A stretch of DNA of 64,000 nucleotides from Brumimicrobium sp. (GCA_023957385.1 JAMLGZ010000001.1:372001-436000), one strand, 5' to 3'. Numbered from the stretch's first letter, positions 35,975 through 46,553 are shown. The notes: generated by a model not told the origin, from the letters alone. Numbers and translations: made by a program.

Positions 35975-36160
35975 AATGTTTCAGTTTATTCTATTCTAAA
36001 TGTAAGGATAGTTTTGATAAATCCAAAATTTAATTATTTGGAATCAAACGTTAAAAAAATATAAACCTCATTTCTTGATAAAATAAATTAAATATCAAAT
36101 GGTTAAGGAACTTATATGGCTTAGTAAATAATAAATTTTAATCAAGAAAAATAAGATAAT

Positions 36161-37495
36161 ATGAATTTGAAATACAACATCTACTTCAAAATAGGAGCAA
36201 TTGTAATTATTACATTATTACTTCTCATTCCGACCTCCATGATTAAAATTTTAATCCATGAACGAGAAGCAACACAAAACGAAGCAATCAGTGAAGTAAG
36301 TTCTAAATGGGCAGAACGGCAGACAATTTCTGGACCTTTTATTTCTATTCCATATTATCGTTATGTCAAAGAAACTTCACCCAAAGACTCCACAGAAAAA
36401 ATTGTGAGAGTCAAAGACTACATACATATCTTGCCGTCACAACTCGAAATTTCTGGAGATATAAATCCTGAAAAACGACACCGAGGAATTTATGATATTG
36501 TTGTTTACAATTCAAAACTGGACATTACTGGAACATTCAATCCGTTTGACTTTGACGCACTCGATATTCAAACTTCAAACATCCTTTTTGACAAAGCAGA
36601 ATTTGTAATCGGTATTAACGACCTTAGAGGAATTGAAGAGCAAGTTACCTTGGAGTGGAATAATGAAAAGATTTCTTTTAATCCAGGTGTTTCTTCATAC
36701 GATGTTGTAGATACCGGTATTAATGCAATACTCGATATCAATCCAAACGACAGTTCAAACTATAATTTCAGTTTAAGTCTAGACCTTAAAGGAAGCCAAC
36801 TTTTATATTTTACGCCGGTTGGAAAGGTAACAGACATAAACTTAACCTCTAAATGGTCAAACCCAAGCTTCAACGGTGCATTTTTGCCTGATAGTAGAGA
36901 AGTGACAGACAAAGGTTTTACAGCCAATTGGAACGTGCTACATCTTAACAGAAACTTTCCGCAAATTTGGACGGGCAACCAACACTACATAGACGATTCT
37001 TCATTTGGTATTGACTTACTTCTTCCCATCGACAACTATCAAAAATCGTATCGTTCTATCCGCTACGCTATTTTATTTATCGTATTTACGTTTTTAGTTT
37101 TCTTCTTTATTGAAGTTCTAAACAAAGTTTTCATCCACCCTATTCAGTATATTTTGGTCGGTGTTGCTTTAATCGTCTTTTACACGCTTTTACTTTCAAT
37201 ATCTGAGCACTTGAATTACAACCTTGCATTTATTATTTCCGCATTAGCAACACTCACGCTCATTGCTGGTTATGTGCGAGCAATCTTAAAATCAACAAAT
37301 TTGGCCTTATTAATTTCGGGTATCTTGACCATTCTTTATACGTTCATATTTGTAATCATTCAACTTCAAGACTACGCATTGCTAATCGGAAGTATCGGAA
37401 TATTTATCATACTTGCTCTTGTTATGTATTTTTCACGCAAGATTGATTGGTATGGTTTGAATTTAGGTAAAGGAGAGGGATACCCCTCTTCATAA
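36161..37495 (+). CDS. creD: inner-membrane protein CreD
   Basis: The 444-residue protein has one N-terminal membrane helix, a large periplasmic domain (about 35-290, with WAERQTISGPFISIPY, the conserved GP motif), and five or six helices at the C-terminus. This is the CreD layout. In gammaproteobacteria CreD is induced by the CreBC system and linked to envelope stress and beta-lactam tolerance. No creBC genes are nearby. The final residues (GEGYPSS) are unusually short of charge. Confidence 0.92.
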   Translation: MNLKYNIYFKIGAIVIITLLLLIPTSMIKILIHEREATQNEAISEVSSKWAERQTISGPFISIPYYRYVKETSPKDSTEKIVRVKDYIHILPSQLEISGDINPEKRHRGIYDIVVYNSKLDITGTFNPFDFDALDIQTSNILFDKAEFVIGINDLRGIEEQVTLEWNNEKISFNPGVSSYDVVDTGINAILDINPNDSSNYNFSLSLDLKGSQLLYFTPVGKVTDINLTSKWSNPSFNGAFLPDSREVTDKGFTANWNVLHLNRNFPQIWTGNQHYIDDSSFGIDLLLPIDNYQKSYRSIRYAILFIVFTFLVFFFIEVLNKVFIHPIQYILVGVALIVFYTLLLSISEHLNYNLAFIISALATLTLIAGYVRAILKSTNLALLISGILTILYTFIFVIIQLQDYALLIGSIGIFIILALVMYFSRKIDWYGLNLGKGEGYPSS

Positions 37496-37496
37496 A

Positions 37497-37556
37497 CCTT
37501 ATCTTATAATCCTTACAACGTACCCTTGTTGCATTTAGCTCACATTATGAGGCTTA
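37497..37556 (-). repeat. dispersed repeat, copy 3
   Basis: On the - strand AGCCTCATAATGTGAG, then AAATGCAACAAGGGTACGTTG and GGATTATAA. It matches 11364-11432 at most positions. It begins right after the creD stop. Confidence 0.65.
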
Positions 37557-37687
37557 ATTCATCAAATGGGCTTTTTAATCTCAAAATACGCTTCGATAAC
37601 GTGTCTTTATTCTAAGGTAGCATGCCTTACGATACGCTTTTACTAATTGAGCTTACCCACGTACGTTCGCTTCTCCTCAAAAAACAA

Positions 37688-37710
37688 GAACCCGAGACAA
37701 GCTCGGGTTC
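37688..37710. terminator. hairpin terminator between convergent genes
   Basis: GAACCCGAG-ACAAG-CTCGGGTTC is a perfect 9-bp stem. Only short T or A runs follow on either side. It lies between creD (+) and the Abi gene (-). The rest of 37557-37879 is AT-rich with no gene seen. Confidence 0.6.
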
Positions 37711-37879
37711 AATACTATTTTAGAGTGCAGTGCTATAGCAAATGTATAGTTGGGCACTTTCAATAACACAAATATACAAAAAATAGTTGAATAAATATAT
37801 TTTATATAGTCATATATTATATAACCACATACTATTATCCACATCATTTTAGTCTGTATAGGCTATAAATAAAAGAAAA

Positions 37880-38743
37880 TTATTTAAAATGATAACAAAT
37901 TTGTTCTTCTATAATTGATTTAATATGAAGATTATCTTTGTGAGCATTGAACAAATTAATTATTTCATTTTCAATTTCATTTTTCCTATTCTCAGATACA
38001 ACTTCAAGTAAAAAAAGAATTACTCTTATAGCTGCATATAATGAATGTCTATCATTTAAATTTAAAGGCCCAGAATTTATAGATTTAGGTGTCTTTGCAT
38101 CATATAGAACGCCTCCGTGTGCACAAATATTCCGAATAAAAACTGTGACCCCAAAATAGTTGTCATATATTTTTGACTTTTTTAACCCATAATGACCAGC
38201 AATACTTTCTTTGAGTGCTTCATTCTTTAAGTTTCTGAATATCGCTAATAGACTGCCAAAAGTCATAAATTCTAATGTTTTCCATGCAGGAGCATAAATA
38301 TCATTAATATGTTTTTTATGGTGTTCTTTGATGGGTTTATTAGATTTTTTGAATTGAGTATTATAAAAATTTGGAAAATCTTGGATAAATGATTCTTTCA
38401 TAACATTTCTATCTACAAACCAAGTTGGACTATCTTTATAGTAATTAGAAATTTGATAGATAAGCTGTGTTCTGATATTGATCTCTATCCGGTTTAATGC
38501 TCGCATTATAATCGATTTCAAATCTTTATCCAAATAATATAATTGAATTATTGTTGAAAAACGCGTATTTGGCTTGAAAGTATTTGCTCTAGAATTAATA
38601 AAGCGAAACCAATAAAATCCAAGTCGATAATAGCCAATATCTAAAAGGTGTTCTTTAATTTTATCTTCATTAAGATCTAATTCCATCCCTCGAGATTTTA
38701 GTATCTCAATTTGCTCTTCTACTGTTGTGGCTATTCTTCCCAT
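37880..38743 (-). CDS. Abi_2 (AbiD/AbiF-like) abortive-infection protein
   Basis: The start at 38743 (MGRIATTVEEQIEILKSRGM) avoids overlap with the upstream gene; a start at 38770 would overlap its end by 20 bp. Diagnostic segments are HLLDIGYYRLGFYWFRF, TRFSTIIQLYYLDKDLKSIIMRALNRIEINIRTQL and IRNICAHGGVLYDA. The RxxxxH-like motif RNICAH fits the HEPN nuclease active site. Such proteins abort phage infection, probably by cutting RNA. It is downstream of the type IIG enzyme by 7 bp, so likely cotranscribed. Length is 287 residues. Confidence 0.85.
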   Translation of the reverse strand: MGRIATTVEEQIEILKSRGMELDLNEDKIKEHLLDIGYYRLGFYWFRFINSRANTFKPNTRFSTIIQLYYLDKDLKSIIMRALNRIEINIRTQLIYQISNYYKDSPTWFVDRNVMKESFIQDFPNFYNTQFKKSNKPIKEHHKKHINDIYAPAWKTLEFMTFGSLLAIFRNLKNEALKESIAGHYGLKKSKIYDNYFGVTVFIRNICAHGGVLYDAKTPKSINSGPLNLNDRHSLYAAIRVILFLLEVVSENRKNEIENEIINLFNAHKDNLHIKSIIEEQICYHFK

Positions 38744-38750
38744 ACTTTTA

Positions 38751-41700
38751 TTATTTTTCTCCCTCCACAATTTTAATCTCTTCCTCCGTTAACCCATACA
38801 GTTCATACACCATGTTATCTATTTCCTTATCCGTAGCACTAATTTGCGTTTGAAGTGCCAAGGCTTTTCCTTGTTCTGCTTGGAAATATTCTTCCCATTC
38901 GGATTTTTGACCTAAACTCAATTCTACCTTCTGCTTTTTTAACTCTTTTAAGAAATCTGCATAAGATAATTCATACCAAGATTGGAGTCTATTACTCAAT
39001 TTCTCCAAGGAAAATTCTCGTTCTAAAGTGCGGTGAAATTTAGAAGTGATTTCTTGGAGTTCTTTGTTGAGAGAAAGCATCAGGTCGGCTTTGGCAATGA
39101 AAGGTTGTTGGGCGGTGGGAGGGATTTGTTTGATAGGTAAATTAGATAGAAAATTCTTTTTGAATCTAATTCCTGATGTACCTAAACCGCCTCCTGAGTA
39201 ATATTTTGAATATATGTAAAAAGAGAGTTTAGAATTAAGAATAGACAATAAATATTCTAAAGAATCTCCTGTTATAAAAGTGATCGTATCATTAGTGAAA
39301 TACCCAAAATTATCTATTACAAAAGGTGTTGTTGATGACATTTCTTGCCAAACTATTTTTTTTTCTTTAAAAGAATCTACATACGCACAATTACGTAAAT
39401 TATAAGCTGTATCACCCTTGTCATATCTCTTAGATAATTGCGGTTCAAATCCTGATAAATATTCCTTTAATGTAGGATAATCGTCTATTTCAATTTTTGA
39501 ATTATCATTATAACCGTTGTGAATATTTAGTAAATACAATTTTTGATAATCTATATTATACCTACTTACATCTCTACCTCTTAAAACAGGAAATATTAAT
39601 TCTTTATTTCTTACATCTTTAGAAATTAATTCATCTTTTATATCTTCCGTAATTATAAAAGCATCGTTTAACCCCGTTTTTATACCGTAAAAGACTTTGA
39701 CGTTAGTTTCCTTTAAAGGTACACCTTGCTTATCAAATTTATCTTTTAATTTCTTTTCCTTTGCAGACATTATTGACCAAACATCATCCAAATTGGGTTG
39801 AATAAAAACTCTATCTTTTTCAAAAACAGAAAAATCAATAAAATTATTCTCTTTTGAGATGTCTAATCCAATAAATTCCTTACCATTATCTAAAGTCTTT
39901 TGAAAAATTAAGATATTAGAATCAACGGTTGCACTTTCAAATATTCCTGAACCTAAATCCATTATTTCAATAGGTTGAGTTTTAGAAATAAAATAATTTC
40001 TCAATGATTTTCCATAGTTGGCTCTCATCCATTTATTAGAAGTGATAAAGCCTAATAAGCCATTTTCTTTTAAAATAATATTTCCTAATTCGTAGAATAA
40101 ACAATATAAATCTCCTGTTTTTTCAAAGGCTTCAAATTTGCCATTGTCAAATCCTGCGGATGATTCCATCGTTTGAATTTGTACATACGGCGGATTTCCC
40201 ACCACCACATCAAATCCACCTTTGGCGAACACTTCTGGAAATTCCTTTTGCCAATTAAATGCTTTTTCCCCTGCAATTTCGGGGTCGTCTATCAACGAGT
40301 TTCCGCATTTGATATTATTGTTCAGGCTATTGAGTTTTCTGCCTTTCTGTGCCGTGCGCAACCATAAAGAAAGTTTGGCAATTTCCACGGATTCTTCGTT
40401 TAAATCCACGCCGTAAATGTTGCGTTCTAATATATCGGTAGAAATATCCGAAAAGATAAAGCCACCACCTAGTAATTGTGCACGGAGTTCATCTATTTTT
40501 TGGTGTTCTTCAATCAAAAATTCCAAAATTTGGTTCAAAAAGGAACCAGAGCCACAAGCAGGGTCAATAATCGTTAAATCCAACAGCCAATTACGGTAAT
40601 CAGTCAATTTTTGGTCGAGTTCTTTGATGGTTTCTTTCTTTCGGCTTTTACGTCCTTTGGCATATTCTTCATCGTCAATGCCTAGTTCGGTTTTCTTCTC
40701 TTCGCATAATTTTCCAACGGTATTTTCTACGATATACTTCGTAATGTATTTAGGCGTGTAGAAGATTCCATCTTTTTTCCGTTTGGTTTTTTGAGCATCC
40801 ACCACTTCACCGCGTATTTCGGCTTGCACATGTTCAATTTCATTCAACGAATGTTCGAAAATATGTCCCAAAATATTCACGTCCACATCGGTTTCAAAAT
40901 CGTAACTGCTTAATTGAAGCGTGTGATCATGCAATAAGTCATCGTCAATTTGGATGTTATCCAAGATTTCATCAGGCGCAAATAAACCACCGTTGTAGGC
41001 AAAAATCTCGTGTTGTTTACCTTTGTGCCCCGTATTCATATAACCAAAATATTTTTTGAAACGTTCATACAATGGCACGTAATTGTCTAATTCTCGCAAG
41101 GTTTCCCACTGTTTTACAATCTCACTAATGGAATTAGGCGGCAGTAATAAACGGTCTTCAGCAAAGAATATAAAGAGGAAACGGTCTAGTAGTTTTTGTG
41201 TTTTCTTAAAGAGAATTAATTTATCCGTATCAGGATTATTTTTTACCAAGTTGGCATATATTTCTTCTCTAAATCTGGAGTAATCGGCATATAGTTTTTT
41301 GGTAATGTTTTCCTCTTGCAATACAGACGCTTCTTTCATTTTGAGCGGTAAATCACTCAAAAGATTCGTTTTTGCAACACAGAGCCATAACAAAGAAAAA
41401 TCGGTTTTTGTTAAATTGAATAAGTCGAAATCTATGTGATTGACTGCATTTTGGATATAAAAACGTAGTTTCTCAAAGTTAGAGGTAATCACATACACAC
41501 ATTCAGGATGATGATTTTTATATCCAAAGGCTTGTGCTTCCACTTTATCCAAGTCGGTAGTGTCCGTTCCTTTTAATTCAATTACGGCAATGGCATTTTC
41601 ATTTTTCAGAATAGCACCGTCCACCTTCTTGCTATTGGCGATGTTTTTAAGTTCTGTGGTCAAGTTAAAATCGGGTTCAGGATTTAGCGTATATCCCAAA

Positions 41701-41882
41701 ACCTTAACAAAGAGTTCTCTTAAAAATCCTTCCTGAAATTGTTCCTCTTTCGAGTTTCGAATATTTTCTTGAATCTGAGGATTGCCGAAATAAGCTTGAA
41801 AATCTGCAAATTTCTCATCGATAAACGCACTGTCTAATTCATTCAGATATTTATTTTCAACAGATTTTTGAAAGATACTCAT
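38751..41882 (-). CDS. type IIG restriction-modification enzyme (nuclease, Eco57I-type methylase and specificity in one chain)
   Basis: The 1043-residue enzyme begins with a PD-(D/E)xK nuclease-like domain (D88 in VDGAIL, E102 and K104 in IELKG). A helical region (about 200-430) follows. The methyltransferase has motif I D440-PACGSGSFL and motif IV N563-PPYVQ, so it makes N6-methyladenine. The C-terminal 300 residues (LRGRDVSRYNI, TSGIRFKKNFLSNLPI) are the target recognition part. Methylation and cutting use one recognition site. The Abi_2 gene follows in the same operon, giving a second line of defence. Confidence 0.93.
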   Translation of the reverse strand: MSIFQKSVENKYLNELDSAFIDEKFADFQAYFGNPQIQENIRNSKEEQFQEGFLRELFVKVLGYTLNPEPDFNLTTELKNIANSKKVDGAILKNENAIAVIELKGTDTTDLDKVEAQAFGYKNHHPECVYVITSNFEKLRFYIQNAVNHIDFDLFNLTKTDFSLLWLCVAKTNLLSDLPLKMKEASVLQEENITKKLYADYSRFREEIYANLVKNNPDTDKLILFKKTQKLLDRFLFIFFAEDRLLLPPNSISEIVKQWETLRELDNYVPLYERFKKYFGYMNTGHKGKQHEIFAYNGGLFAPDEILDNIQIDDDLLHDHTLQLSSYDFETDVDVNILGHIFEHSLNEIEHVQAEIRGEVVDAQKTKRKKDGIFYTPKYITKYIVENTVGKLCEEKKTELGIDDEEYAKGRKSRKKETIKELDQKLTDYRNWLLDLTIIDPACGSGSFLNQILEFLIEEHQKIDELRAQLLGGGFIFSDISTDILERNIYGVDLNEESVEIAKLSLWLRTAQKGRKLNSLNNNIKCGNSLIDDPEIAGEKAFNWQKEFPEVFAKGGFDVVVGNPPYVQIQTMESSAGFDNGKFEAFEKTGDLYCLFYELGNIILKENGLLGFITSNKWMRANYGKSLRNYFISKTQPIEIMDLGSGIFESATVDSNILIFQKTLDNGKEFIGLDISKENNFIDFSVFEKDRVFIQPNLDDVWSIMSAKEKKLKDKFDKQGVPLKETNVKVFYGIKTGLNDAFIITEDIKDELISKDVRNKELIFPVLRGRDVSRYNIDYQKLYLLNIHNGYNDNSKIEIDDYPTLKEYLSGFEPQLSKRYDKGDTAYNLRNCAYVDSFKEKKIVWQEMSSTTPFVIDNFGYFTNDTITFITGDSLEYLLSILNSKLSFYIYSKYYSGGGLGTSGIRFKKNFLSNLPIKQIPPTAQQPFIAKADLMLSLNKELQEITSKFHRTLEREFSLEKLSNRLQSWYELSYADFLKELKKQKVELSLGQKSEWEEYFQAEQGKALALQTQISATDKEIDNMVYELYGLTEEEIKIVEGEK

Positions 41883-42256
41883 AGGTACAATTTGATTTTT
41901 TTGTAAATGTTCCTTTCAAATATAAATAATTTAAAGAAGTTAATTGGACCGAAAAGGAATTTTCGAGTCTTTATTTGGGACTGATAACTAGGAGGACTGT
42001 CGGTCCGAGTGATTTTTTGCAAAAGATTGCTTGGCCAGAGCATGCCGAAGGGAATCGAAACCTGATACTTCTATTTGGTTAACTCAGCAGTAAATTCTTA
42101 CAGTTTTCTCAATTTTCATAAAGAATTTTTTTTACTTTCGCCCCATATTTACTGTTAGACCTGCCCTAACGCAAAGCGCCCAAACCTTACTAGTATGTTC
42201 TTTTGTGGACAGGACAGTGCAAAAACGAAAAAAATTGATACTAATATATTTACAGA
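41883..42256. other. intergenic region, no gene seen
   Basis: The 374 bp between two divergent genes hold no supported gene. CCGAAAAGGAATTTTCGAG (41949-41967) is a small hairpin, CGAAAA/TTTTCG. A stretch near 42040 looks superficially like a tRNA T-arm but has no matching rest of a tRNA. CTAATATATTTACAG before the MBOAT start may be part of its promoter. Confidence 0.4.
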
Positions 42257-43761
42257 ATGTTATTTAATTCCTTTGCTTTTGCGGTATTTTTTCCGCTTGT
42301 GTTTATTCTATATTGGGCTATTTTCAATAGAAAAAATATAAAAGCCCGTAACTTTTTCTTAATTGTAGCGAGTTATGTGTTTTATGGTTGGTGGGATTGG
42401 AGATTCCTTTCTCTCATAATAATAAGCTCGTTACTGGATTTCCTCATTGGGAAATATATACACCAACTCAATCTAAAAGAAGAAATACCTGAGTCTGATG
42501 AGGTAGTCTTAGGAGAAATCAAGCGGAAAAAGAAAATTTGGTTGTGGGTGAGTGTTGCTGTAAACATTGCTTTCTTAGGATTTTTTAAGTATTTCAACTT
42601 TTTTGCCGACAGCTTGGTGGATTTGTTTGCTTTGATTAATATACATCTAACGCCAACTACACTTCATATTGTATTGCCGGTGGAATTAGTTTCTATACTT
42701 TCCAAACATTGAGTTACACCATTGACATGTATCGCAAGCAGACGGAACCTGCAAAAGATTGGATGCAGTTTTTTGCTTTTGTGAGTTTTTTCCCTCAACT
42801 TGTCGCTGGACCCATTGAAAGGGCAAAAAATCTATTGCCACAGTTTGAATCCTTAAAAACCCCTGATTACAAAAATTTTCGTTCCGCCATGTTACTCATA
42901 GCGTGGGGTTTTTTCAAAAAGATGATGATAGCCGATCGGCTTGCCATTTTTGTAGAGAAAGTTTATGACAGTCCTGCTTCCGCAAATGGTTTCCCAATGA
43001 TTTTAGGAGTGATTTTTTTCGCTTTTCAGTTATATCTTGACTTTTCCGCATATTCTAATATTGCCAGAGGAACTGCTACATTATTTGGATTCAAATTGAT
43101 GCGAAATTTCGACAATCCCTATCTATCTACTTCGTTTGGAAACTTTTGGAAACGTTGGCACATCTCGCTTTCATCGTGGTTTATGGATTATGTTTATATT
43201 CCACTCGGTGGTAATCGCAGAGGTCAATCACGTACAATGGTGAATATACTGATTGTGTTTGCTGTTAGTGGATTGTGGCACGGTGCTTCTTGGAATTTTG
43301 TGATTTGGGGAATTTTAAATGCTTTGTTTATGATTGCTTTAGATCCTTTATTAAATTTCAATAGAAAGAATAGTCCAAAAACTGAAAAAGAAAAGTTTCT
43401 ACCTCACATCATTAAATCATTCTTCATTTTTGCAGCGTGGGCAGTTTCACTCATATTTTTTCGAGCGAAAGGTTTTGACGCTGCTATAGAGAGCTTTAAA
43501 AGTTTGAGTTTTGCAAATATTTCTGAAATAGCGAATTATGGACTAAATAAGGCAGAATTGAAATTGTCCTTTATCCTACTGGGCATTTTATTGTTGAAAG
43601 AGATGTTTTGGGAGTGGAAAGGAGAAACAATAGAAACTTATTTCTATAAAATACCGGGATTATTCCGTTGGGTTATCTATATAGTTTTAGTCTTAAGTAT
43701 TGTTTATTATGGGCAATACGGAACGGGTAACGAGCATTCATTTATTTACTTTCAATTTTAA
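42257..43761 (+). pseudogene. algI: MBOAT O-acyltransferase (AlgI-like), split by a one-base deletion
   Basis: Two overlapping frames (42257-42712 and 42709-43761) together make a normal MBOAT protein of about 500 residues: SYVFYGWWDWRFL and FFKYFNFF at the N-terminus, GPIERAKNLLPQ in the middle, and the HGASWNF catalytic histidine motif later. The break is at 42682-42683, where GTGGAATTAG replaces the expected GTGGGAATTAG; adding one G restores [21 protein letters not shown]. It would acetylate a surface polysaccharide. A real frameshift, phase variation or a sequencing slip are all possible. Confidence 0.85.
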
Positions 43762-43767
43762 AGAGTG

Positions 43768-45216
43768 ATGAGCAAAAAGAAATATATAAAACAACCACAA
43801 GTAGAAAAGAAATCTAACATTGTAGAAAAATCATTTTCGTGGTGGAAGTTTTCGATAAAAATTATACTTCTTTTCCTTGCTGTTTTGTTAGTGGTAATCT
43901 ATACAGATAAAAAGGGCTATTTTACTGCTGATCAAAAGAACAATCACATCAAGAGAAAGTGGGCTTCTTTTTACGATTATACTCAAAAAAAGGAAGTGGA
44001 TGTTATTATTTTGGGAAATTCACATATTATAACCGGAGTTGATCCATTTGTTTTATCTGATGCGACAAGCTCAACCTGCTATATTTTGGGTAATTCCGGC
44101 ACAGGAATTATTGATGCTTGGTTTCAGTTAGGTGAAGCATTGAAGCATACACACCCAAAATTAGTCATACTGGAAACGTATTGCATTAACAATGAGGAGA
44201 AATTTGGAGGGAATATAACCCCATATCTTCAAAGTTTTGATGCACAAAATGATGTGTTATATAAATTGAAACGCATGCCTCAATTGTTTAATAGTGATAG
44301 TTGGGTTTCAGCTTGGTCGCCGTCTATTCGCAATCATTCATTTTTATTAACTGATACGGAAAGAATAAATTACAATATCAAAAACCAGAAAGAACATAAA
44401 TCTAAAAAATTGGATTTGGGTAGGTTTGCTCGTTTTGGATTTGGCTTACAAGACAGTACTTTGGCTAAATATGATTCGATTGGTGCACCAGCTAATGGCA
44501 AAGAATTTCAAATATCTGCATTTTCAAAGAAGTATTTGAAAGAGATTATGGAAATGTGTGAGGCCAAAGGAATCCCGTTATTATTTCTTACAATTCCAAT
44601 GTATTACAAGCATGTTGCCCATTACGATAGTTGGAAAGCAACCTTGAATGAAGAGTTGAAAAAATACCCAAACAGCAAATGGTTTGATTTACAAATGCCT
44701 TACGATACACTGCTTTACACTCCAAGTATGTTTGAAAATACGTATAAGGAAAACCAACACTTATCCAATTTGGGAATGATGGTTACTGCTTACAAACTTG
44801 CAGGATACATAGATGAAAACTATCCAAATCTTTTACCCGACCGTTCCAAAGACCAAAAATGGATTAATGATTTTAAAACTTCCACCCATTTTGTGTACAA
44901 CCAGAATATTGCAGATGGAATGAAAGGTTTTACCTCTATTATAAAAGATAAACAGATTGGAGATTTTCATATCAGAGAACTGGCTATGCAAGTAAACAAA
45001 GAGAGTGACCGGGTAATTCTTAAAATAGATAAACACGAAAATTTACGAGATACTCTAACCGTTCAATACAGTATTACAATGCAAGGAAATGATTTTATTA
45101 CACCCATAAAAATGTACAAAATGAAAGGAATCTTTCCACCCAAACATGAAGTTTACTTCATTGATGTGCGAAAAGACGTGAAGATTAGAGAAATTGTAAA
45201 TATTGAAAATAAGTAA
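43768..45216 (+). CDS. SGNH-like protein partner of the MBOAT acyltransferase
   Basis: The 482-residue protein has one N-terminal membrane helix (FSIKIILLFLAVLLVVIY) and an extracytoplasmic domain. VDVIILGNSHIITGVDP resembles the GDSx block I of SGNH hydrolases, with S in NSH. A typical later DxxH is not clear, but ENQHLSNLGMMV has the histidine. It follows the MBOAT gene by 6 bp. In alginate and related systems AlgI-type proteins pass acetyl groups to AlgJ/AlgX-type SGNH proteins, so this pair likely acetylates an exported polysaccharide. ATG at 43768 is preferred over GTG at 43765. Confidence 0.75.
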   Translation: MSKKKYIKQPQVEKKSNIVEKSFSWWKFSIKIILLFLAVLLVVIYTDKKGYFTADQKNNHIKRKWASFYDYTQKKEVDVIILGNSHIITGVDPFVLSDATSSTCYILGNSGTGIIDAWFQLGEALKHTHPKLVILETYCINNEEKFGGNITPYLQSFDAQNDVLYKLKRMPQLFNSDSWVSAWSPSIRNHSFLLTDTERINYNIKNQKEHKSKKLDLGRFARFGFGLQDSTLAKYDSIGAPANGKEFQISAFSKKYLKEIMEMCEAKGIPLLFLTIPMYYKHVAHYDSWKATLNEELKKYPNSKWFDLQMPYDTLLYTPSMFENTYKENQHLSNLGMMVTAYKLAGYIDENYPNLLPDRSKDQKWINDFKTSTHFVYNQNIADGMKGFTSIIKDKQIGDFHIRELAMQVNKESDRVILKIDKHENLRDTLTVQYSITMQGNDFITPIKMYKMKGIFPPKHEVYFIDVRKDVKIREIVNIENK

Positions 45217-45269
45217 TTGGTTTATCAAACCATTGCAACTTCTTGATTTTATATAATTTGTTTAATTTC

Positions 45270-46532
45270 TTATTCCTCTGTGGAATAAACTACTTCTCCA
45301 TTCAGAATCACTGTTTCTATTGTATTCTCACCAAATGAATAAGGGATTCTAGCCAAAGATGAGATTCTTTTTGTAACTAGGATATTTGCTTTCTTACCAA
45401 TACTGATAGATCCATGTGTTTTTTCAATTCCCATGGCATACGCTGTGTTCAATGTTGTAGCATTTAAAGCTTCAATAGGTGTCATTTGCATTTTGGTACA
45501 AGCCAGCGAAGTTAACAACTGCATATTTCCACTAGGTGAAGAACCTGGATTATAGTCTGAAGCAAGTGCAACAGGCAAATCAGCAGCCATCACTTCTCGT
45601 GCTTTTCCGAAGGGAATAGAAAGGAAGAAAGAACAACCAGGTAAAAAGGTTGGCATGGTTTGACTTCCTTGTAAGGATTTGATATCGTTTTCATCTAACT
45701 CTTCTAAATGGTCAACGGAAAGCGCTCCAAAGTCCACAGCTGCTTTGACACCACCTAAAATAGAGAACTGGTTCACATGTACTTTTGGAATTAACCCATA
45801 TTTCTTTCCGGCTTCCATAATACGTGTCATTTGCTCAACTGAGAAGTAATTGCGTTCACAAAAACAGTCGATGTAATCTGCTAATTTTTCTTCTGCAATT
45901 TTGGGAAGCATTTCATTAATAATTAAATCGATATATCCTTCTTGATTTTCCTTATATTTTTTTGGGAAAGCATGAGCGCCCAAGAAAGTTGCTTTAATAG
46001 TTAGTGGTGAATTTTCTTTGAGACGTTTAATGACACGTAAAATCTTTAATTCTCCTTCTACAGATAAACCATAACCAGATTTAATCTCAATGGCTCCCGT
46101 ACCATAAGGAATGAGTGCATGAATTCGTTCCAGGGCCTCTTCGTAGAGAGTGTCTTCATCCATTTCTTGCAGGTGTTTGGCAGAATTTAAGATTCCCCCA
46201 CCTTTAAGTGCAATTTCCTCGTATGTTAACCCTTTGATTCTATCTTCAAATTCACCTTCACGGGTAGCAGCAAAAACAGCATGTGTATGAGAATCACAAA
46301 AGGTAGGAAGTACATATTTTCCATCGGCATCAATCACCTTTAAATCTCTCCAATCAAGAATTCCTTCCCAATTATCCATTGTATCGTAAGCGATAATTTC
46401 ACCGTCTTCTATGGCAAGATATGCATCCTCCAAGATGTTTCCTTCCTCCATTTCTTTCCCTTTTTTATAGGATGAAATGTTTTCTCCAGCTTGGAATAAA
46501 CCTTTTATGTTTTTAATTAAGATTTTACTCAT
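45270..46532 (-). CDS. hutI: imidazolonepropionase
   Basis: The enzyme hydrolyses 4-imidazolone-5-propanoate to N-formimino-glutamate, step three of histidine breakdown. The 420 residues contain the metal motif DSHTHAVFA, followed by REGEFEDRIKGLTYEEIALKGGG (written here in parts: the AGGGI-like KGGGIL segment), EIKSGYGL, HVNQFS and SVDHLEELDE. No other hut genes are adjacent. A TATCTTTG box lies 22 bp upstream. Confidence 0.97.
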   Translation of the reverse strand: MSKILIKNIKGLFQAGENISSYKKGKEMEEGNILEDAYLAIEDGEIIAYDTMDNWEGILDWRDLKVIDADGKYVLPTFCDSHTHAVFAATREGEFEDRIKGLTYEEIALKGGGILNSAKHLQEMDEDTLYEEALERIHALIPYGTGAIEIKSGYGLSVEGELKILRVIKRLKENSPLTIKATFLGAHAFPKKYKENQEGYIDLIINEMLPKIAEEKLADYIDCFCERNYFSVEQMTRIMEAGKKYGLIPKVHVNQFSILGGVKAAVDFGALSVDHLEELDENDIKSLQGSQTMPTFLPGCSFFLSIPFGKAREVMAADLPVALASDYNPGSSPSGNMQLLTSLACTKMQMTPIEALNATTLNTAYAMGIEKTHGSISIGKKANILVTKRISSLARIPYSFGENTIETVILNGEVVYSTEE

Positions 46533-46553
46533 ATTCTATCTTTCTTGTGTGGG

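Noticed and set aside
42030..42065. A tRNA-like T-arm (GGTTTCGATTCCC on the - strand)
   Set aside because: The loop has the wrong size, and no acceptor, D or anticodon arm is found beside it.
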